Source of the DNA: Paulinella micropora
Lineage: Eukaryota > Cercozoa > Imbricatea > Euglyphida > Paulinellidae
Length of the DNA: 64,000 nucleotides
Assembly: GCA_019918135.1 (NCBI GenBank)
Contig: WBZZ01003735.1
Location: 1 to 64,000, forward strand
Reading direction: 5' to 3'
The notes beneath the pieces were generated by a model that was not told the DNA's origin, ran no database searches, and saw only the letters and a list, made by a program, of their open reading frames with translations. The position numbers and the translations under genes were made by a program. This document shows positions 58,870-64,000 of the stretch, piece after piece. Every line of letters starts with the position of its first letter. The first letter of the stretch is position 1.

Positions 58870-61250
58870 TGGCATCTTGCTAGTTTTGTTTTACTTCTGC
58901 CACTTGCTCTTTGAGCCCCCCGGGCTCAGGGGGAGTAGAGAGGAGGGGAGGCCGAGCCATGGCACTGACAGGGCGCCGTCAAGGGTCGTGTGGCCCTTGT
59001 CCACCTGGCACAGCGACCACCGCCCATCCATCCGCCGCAGGGTCGTGCTGGAGCACGGTGCGCAAGATGTACAAAAATAGGAAAAATGTGAAAAAAAAAA
59101 GAATTTTTTTTGGAATGCGTTTGCACGCACAAACAAGGGACGAGGGTAGGGGGGGGAGAGTAGCAGGGGGCAAGGGAGACAGAGGACGGGGGGGGGGGGT
59201 ACACTACCCTCCCCCTTTCCCCCCCCCCCGTCTGAGAACAGGGAGTGGGAGAGGGTAGGGGCAGGGGGAGTGGGGCGCCAGGAAAGTGCAAGAAAAGTCT
59301 TTTTTAATTAAAACTCGACAAAGTCTTACACTTGACACTTGCAACGGCACCCTCAGGTTGCCACAGCATCCGGCCCACTCGATGGTCGTACACTTGAGCA
59401 CTGAAAACTAGGAGCGGAGCACCGCGCCCCAGCGGCGGATGGATGGCGCGGTGGTCATTGTGCTAGGGGGGCAAGGGGCCTCACAACCCCCGACGGCGTC
59501 CTGTCCGTGCCATGACTCGGCCACCTTGCGCAAGGTCAGAAAAATATCTGCAGGAATATGAAAAGAGGAAAAAAAAATTGTCTGGCAACCAAGAAAACAG
59601 ACGAGCAAGGGGAGGGGGCGGAGAAGGGCAAGGGAAAAGAGCAGCAGCCCCCGCCCTACTGTCGCACCTGCCGCAGCACCGTTAACGCAAGAGAGGGGGG
59701 GGAGACGCCTCCTTCTCTGACCGTGTACTGGTTAGCTACTTGGCTAGCCCCGGAGCCGGTAGGTTGGAACTAGGAGAGGGAGAGGCAAGAGGCAGGGAAG
59801 GGAAAAGCACGATCTGTGCTTGCCCATCATCTGAGAACGGAGAGCGGGAGAGGGAAGGGGGGGCGGAGAGGGGTGGAGCGCCAAGAATTTGTAAATTACG
59901 CTGAATTAAAGTTCGACGGTCTTGCACTTAACGTTGAGAACTAAGAAAGGGAGAGGGAAGGAGCAGGGGAGGGAAAGAGCACGGATTGTCTTAGCCCCCC
60001 CCGTCTGAAAATTTAGACAGGGAGATATAAGGGGGGGGGGGACGCCTGGCATGGGGGAAGGGGCTTAGTGGAGGCGTTTCATGTATTTATTTATTTTGTA
60101 GCTTCTGCGCCCTTCCCCTCCCCCTGCAAACGGGACCCGACAAATGGGGAGGGGGGGGCGCTCCGGCATGGGCTCAGTAGGCATCTTCTTAGTTTTGTTT
60201 CAGTTCTGCTCTCTGCTCTTTGAGCCGCCCGGGCTCAGGGGGGAGCGGAGGAGAGGGAAGGGGAGGCACAAGACAAATTTAAGAAGTGAGAGGAGGGGGG
60301 GGGGGGCGCGTTAGGGTGGCTGTGGCGGATGGATGGGCGGTGGTCGCTGTGTCAGGTGGACAAGGGCCTCACGACCCCCGACGGCGCCTTGTCCGTGTCA
60401 TGGGAGAAGCACGAATTGTCTTTTTCGCCCCCCCGTCTGAGAGCAGGGAGTGGGATAGGGAAGGGGGAGGGCGCGCCAAGAAAGTGCAAAAAGAATACGC
60501 TGAATTGAAGCTCGACTGTCTTACACTTGGCACTGAGACCTAGGAGAGGGAAAGAGAAAGGGCAGGGGGGCGCTAAGAATTTACAAAAAAAAATTAATAA
60601 AATTTTTTGACAAAGCTTTAATCTTGGCATCTCTCTCTCTACAACCTTTCTTGCTGTCGGCGATTTCTTTTTTTTGCCGTATCTATTTTTGTACGCATTT
60701 TCCAATAGAGATTACTTCCCACTTGTCCATATTGACACGGCCCGGCCCCGCCGACTTTTACTAAAGTCGGCGGGGTACAGAATGTTAGTTTTTTTACATT
60801 TTGCGCACTGTGCTCCAGCGCAGCCCTGCGGCGGATGGACGGGCGGTGGTCAATGTAGCAGGTGGACAAGGGCCCCGGCCGGACCCGACGGCGTCCTGTC
60901 CGTGCCATGGCTCGGCCACCGTGCGCAAGGTCAGAAAAATATGAAAAATATGAAAAGAGGAAACAAAAAAATTTTTTGCCACACGGAAGGGGGGCCGGTA
61001 GGTTTTCTGGGGAAACACACACCAAACAATTTAGCGACAAATTTCATTTGAGAAACGAAAAAGAGAAAAATTCAGTTCGTAAAGGCACCACCTTCCCTGT
61101 TCTTTGAGCCCCCCGGGCTCAGGGGGCTCAAATGGGAGAAAAGAAAAAAATGGGGGGGGCACCCCCCCACACACAACCTGTCCCTCGTCTTCCTTCTTTT
61201 CTCCATGAGCCCCCTGAGCCCAGGGGGCTCAAAGAACAGGGAAAGGGGGG
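58870..61250. repeat. Repeat field III: inverted R3 and R2 copies
   Basis: Here most modules are in the opposite orientation. R3 on the minus strand at about 59275-59340, 59878-59945, 60475-60540 and 60570-60630; R2 at 58955-59110, minus-strand R2 at 59410-59575, 60300-60410 and 60795-60975; R1 at 58910-58930, 60220-60240, 61095-61140 and 61203-61235. No gene seen. Confidence 0.8.
60795..60975. repeat. Complete R2 element, minus orientation
   Basis: TTTTGCGCACTGTGCTCCAG at the left, TCCGTGCCATGGCTCGGCC and GTGCGCAAGGTCAGAAAAAT at the right, with GAAAAATATGAAAAGAGGAA beyond. Both arms present. Confidence 0.75.
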
Positions 61251-61259
61251 AGGGGAAGG

Positions 61260-61710
61260 GCACTGGGCCGTGCTGCGCGCAGACACGCAGGATCGATGCG
61301 TACATGGCCAGGACCAGAGACTCGAAGGCTGAGCAGGAAAACTTCGTAAAATACTGGGTGCTCTGAAAATGTTGTTGCAACACGTGGCCGTGGCTTCCCT
61401 CCGCCGAGTTTGGAGCAGCGGCCTGGCTGCTAGCCAGCGCCAGCGCCGTTTGACAGCCTGGGCAGCGAGGGATATAGCCAGCGCGCGCGCCCCTGCCTTC
61501 AGCTCAGGGCTATGTTGCTGGTGATCAGCAAGCCGCCAACCGAGCATGGGGGGCTCTCAGCACCTCGAGCCCAAACCAGGCGTGGACGGAGCAGCCGAGC
61601 TGTTCAAGCCAGACATAGCCTAGTACGTGCCCTGCTGGCCAAGCAGAGGCTGGCAGGGCCTGCGTGAGGGTCACGTCTGGGTGCAAGGCCTGAAACCCGC
61701 GCAAGATCTG
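61260..61710 (-). pseudogene. Gene remnant between repeats
   Basis: On the minus strand ILRGFQALHPDVTLTQALPA and LEQLGCSVHAWFGLEVLRAP read well until TGA at about 61529, then protein-like helices continue in other frames (AISLAAQAVKRRWRWLA; FTKFSCSAFESLVLAMYAS). No ATG and repeats on both sides. Possibly related to the gene end at 1-247. Confidence 0.4.
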
Positions 61711-61734
61711 TAATTAAACCCTTAACCCGCTAAG

Positions 61735-64000
61735 GGCATGCGCGCCACAAGCAGGAAGAATGAACAAAAAAAATTAATAAAAAAAATCCTTGACAAAGTT
61801 TTAATCCTGGTACTGCGAACTAGTTCAGTGGAAAAGTGTAAGACCGTCGAGCTTTAATTCGTCGTATTCTTTTTTCGCACTTTCTGACCCCCCTGAGCCC
61901 GGGGGGCTCAAAGAGCAGGGGGCAGAATTGCAACAAAAACTAAGTAGATTCCAATGAGCCCATGGCGGGGGCACTCCCCCGTATTTTCAAATCCTTTCTG
62001 CCACCCTCACCCCTCTTGCCGACGGGGGCAAGGAGGAGGGGAAGACAGATTGATCCTCCCCGGCCCCTTCCTCTCTTAGTTTTCAGTGCCGAAGATTAAA
62101 ACTTTGTCAAGGATTTCTTTTTATTAATTTTTTTTTTACATTCTTAGCGCCCCCCCTCCCTCTTTTCATATTTTTCTGATCTTGCGCACGTTGGTCAAGC
62201 TATGGCACGGACAGGACGCCGTCGGGGTAGTGGGGCTCTTGTTCTCCTAGCACATTGACCACCGCCCATCCATTTGCCGTAGGGTCGTGCTGGAGCACGG
62301 TGCTCAGCTCCTAGTTTTCAGTGCTCAAGTGTACGACCGTCGAGTGGGCCGGATGCTGCGGCAGCCTGAGGGTGCCCGTTGCAAGTGTCAAGTGTAAGAC
62401 TTTGTCGAGTTTTTATTAAAAAGGACTTTTCTTGCACCGGCGAAGCGCCCCACCCCCCCTATCCCTTCCCTTTCCTTCTCCCTCTCTTGCTCTCAGTGTC
62501 AAGATTAAAACCTTGTCATGGATCTTTTTTCGCGTGATTTTTCTTGTACACCGGCGAAGCGCGCCCCTACCCTCTCCCTTCCCTCTCCCACTCCCTGTTC
62601 TCAGACGGGGGACTAAGGCAATTCGTGCTTCCCCCCCCCTCCCCTGCCTCTTCCTCTCTCCCCTCTACTCCATCCCTCCCTGAGCCCAGGGCGCTCAGGG
62701 AGCAGGGGAAGGGGGGAGGGTGAATGGCGCAGAAGCTACCAACAGAATAAATACATGCAACGCCTCCACGCCCCCCGCCTGTGCCGGGCGCCTTTCTCCC
62801 TCCCCTCTTACTGCGCACGGTGGTCGAGCCATGGCACGGACAGGACGCCGTCTGGGCAGTGAGGCTTTTGTCCTCCTAGCATATTGACCACCGCCCATCC
62901 ATCCGCAGCAGGGTCGTGCCGGAGCACGGTGCGCAAGATCTGCGGAAGTAGGAAAAATATGAAAAGAAAATTCTTTTTTTAGAACGCGTTTGCACGCGCA
63001 AACAAGGGACGAGGGGAGGGGGGGTAGCAGGGGATAAGGGGAACAGAGAGACGAGAGGGGGGGAGAGCACACCCCGCCCCTCCCTGTACACATTCTCAGA
63101 CGTGGGGTGGGGGCAAGCCAAATCGTGCTTGATCCTTCCCCGCCCCTTCCCTCTTCCTCTCTTAGTTCTCACTGCCAAGATTAAAATTTTGTCAGTAATT
63201 TCTTTATTACTTTTTTCTTGTACATTCCTAGCGCGCCCCTACCCTCCCTTCCCTTGCTTCTTCTTTTCTGCCACCTTCCCCTTTTCCCTCCCCTGAGCCC
63301 AGGGGGCTCAAGGAGCAGGGGGGGGGGGGAGGGGAAGGGCACAGAAGTTGCAAACACTAACCCTCTCTTCCATGCTGGGCGCCCTCCTCCTTCCTTCTTA
63401 CCGACGGGGGGAGGGGGGAGACAGATCGATCCTCCCCGGCCCCTTCCTCTCTTGGTTTTCAGTGCCGAAGATTAAAACTTTGTCAAGTATTTCTTTTTAT
63501 TAATTTTGTTTACACCGGCGAAGCGCCCCTCCCTATACACGTTCTCAGTGCGGAGATTGAAATCTTGTCAGTAAATTTTGTTATTAAATTTTTTTACATT
63601 TTTAGCGCGCCCCTGCCCTCCCTCTCCCGCTCCCGCTCCCGATTCTCAGACAGTGGACTAAGACAATTCGTGCTTTCTCCTTCCCTGACTCTTCCCTCTG
63701 CACGCGCAAACAAGGGACGAGGGGAAGAGGGAGATAGCAAGGGACAAGGGGAAAAGAGAGGCAAGAGGGGAGACGGGGGGAAGCACATCCCGCCCCCTTC
63801 TTCCTCCCTTCCTTTTCCTCCCTTCCTTTTCCTCCCTCCCCCTTTCCTCCTCCCCCCGTCTGTTCCCTTTGTTGTGGTCTTTTTTGCTCACTGTCCTTCC
63901 TGTTTTCTGACTCGCGCAGTGCCCACCACCCATCTCGGCGCGCCGTTGGCGAAGCAGACGTACATTCCTGTTTGTCTGTCTTGTAATATCTTTACTGCTT
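61735..64000. repeat. Repeat field IV: R3-rich array to the window end
   Basis: R3 modules near 61785, 61825, 62085, 62375, 62495, 63172, 63462 and 63545, now often ending ACACCGGCGAAGCGC instead of TTGGCGC; R2 at 62165-62305 and 62815-62965; R4 linkers at 62993-63070 and 63700-63790; R1 at 61890-61920, 62680-62705 and 63293-63320. TGGGCCGGATGCTGCGGC (62347-62365) is shared, inverted, with 59350-59385. No gene seen. Confidence 0.85.

Overview
This window reads as part of a large double-stranded DNA virus genome (or a virus-derived segment) with a eukaryotic, probably protist, host. It is GC-rich with long poly-C/poly-G tracts between genes. Gene ends carry T-run/AATAAA or AATTAA near-palindromes, as expected for eukaryotic polyadenylation, and no ribosome-binding sites are evident. 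The recognisable genes are a heliorhodopsin, a very large archaeo-eukaryotic primase fused to a herpesvirus UL9-like origin-binding helicase, a thymidylate kinase, a divergent protein kinase, a MYND-finger protein, a CoiA-like nuclease, a C2H2-finger/nuclease pseudogene and several F-box/leucine-rich-repeat-like paralogues. This set suits marine giant viruses (Nucleocytoviricota) or mirusviruses. No capsid, terminase or DNA polymerase gene was recognised, so I do not assign a family.

The most notable feature is that many genes that look frameshifted can be restored by removing short GT...AG segments of about 43-140 bases. In thymidylate kinase (two introns) and in the LRR paralogue at 56842-58751 (three introns) the joins rebuild conserved family sequence or match a paralogue, and the remaining coding length is an exact multiple of three. 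I infer spliceosomal introns in at least seven genes. A minority of breaks, such as the one at 29642, cannot be introns and point to pseudogenes or single-base errors.

Layout. 1-26.5 kb is dense coding: small Cys-rich gene and its broken duplicate, two unknown genes, heliorhodopsin (minus), a proline-rich gene, a ~1,350-residue multi-exon gene, kinase, a Cys-motif gene, LRR protein 1, a Cys/His gene, an unknown minus-strand gene, LRR protein 2, MYND gene (minus), and the primase-helicase. 26.5-39.5 kb is a mosaic: a tandem-repeat spacer, the CoiA-like gene, pseudogenes, pieces duplicated from the 15-20 kb and 37 kb loci, several unknown minus-strand genes, an acidic nuclear-type protein and thymidylate kinase. 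39.5-64 kb is mostly non-coding repeats with a few islands: LRR protein 4, a coiled-coil gene, a possible histone-fold protein, minisatellite copies, multi-exon remnants and LRR protein 3.

Four interspersed repeat types fill the right half: (R1) a palindromic GAGCCC...GGGCTC element; (R2) a ~190-bp element with terminal inverted repeats; (R3) a ~65-bp module that matches the 3' end of the gene at 37293-38306, so the array looks like dozens of orphan polyadenylation modules; (R4) a purine-rich linker joining R2 copies. No tRNA, rRNA or CRISPR array was seen. All functional calls rest on motif recognition by eye.
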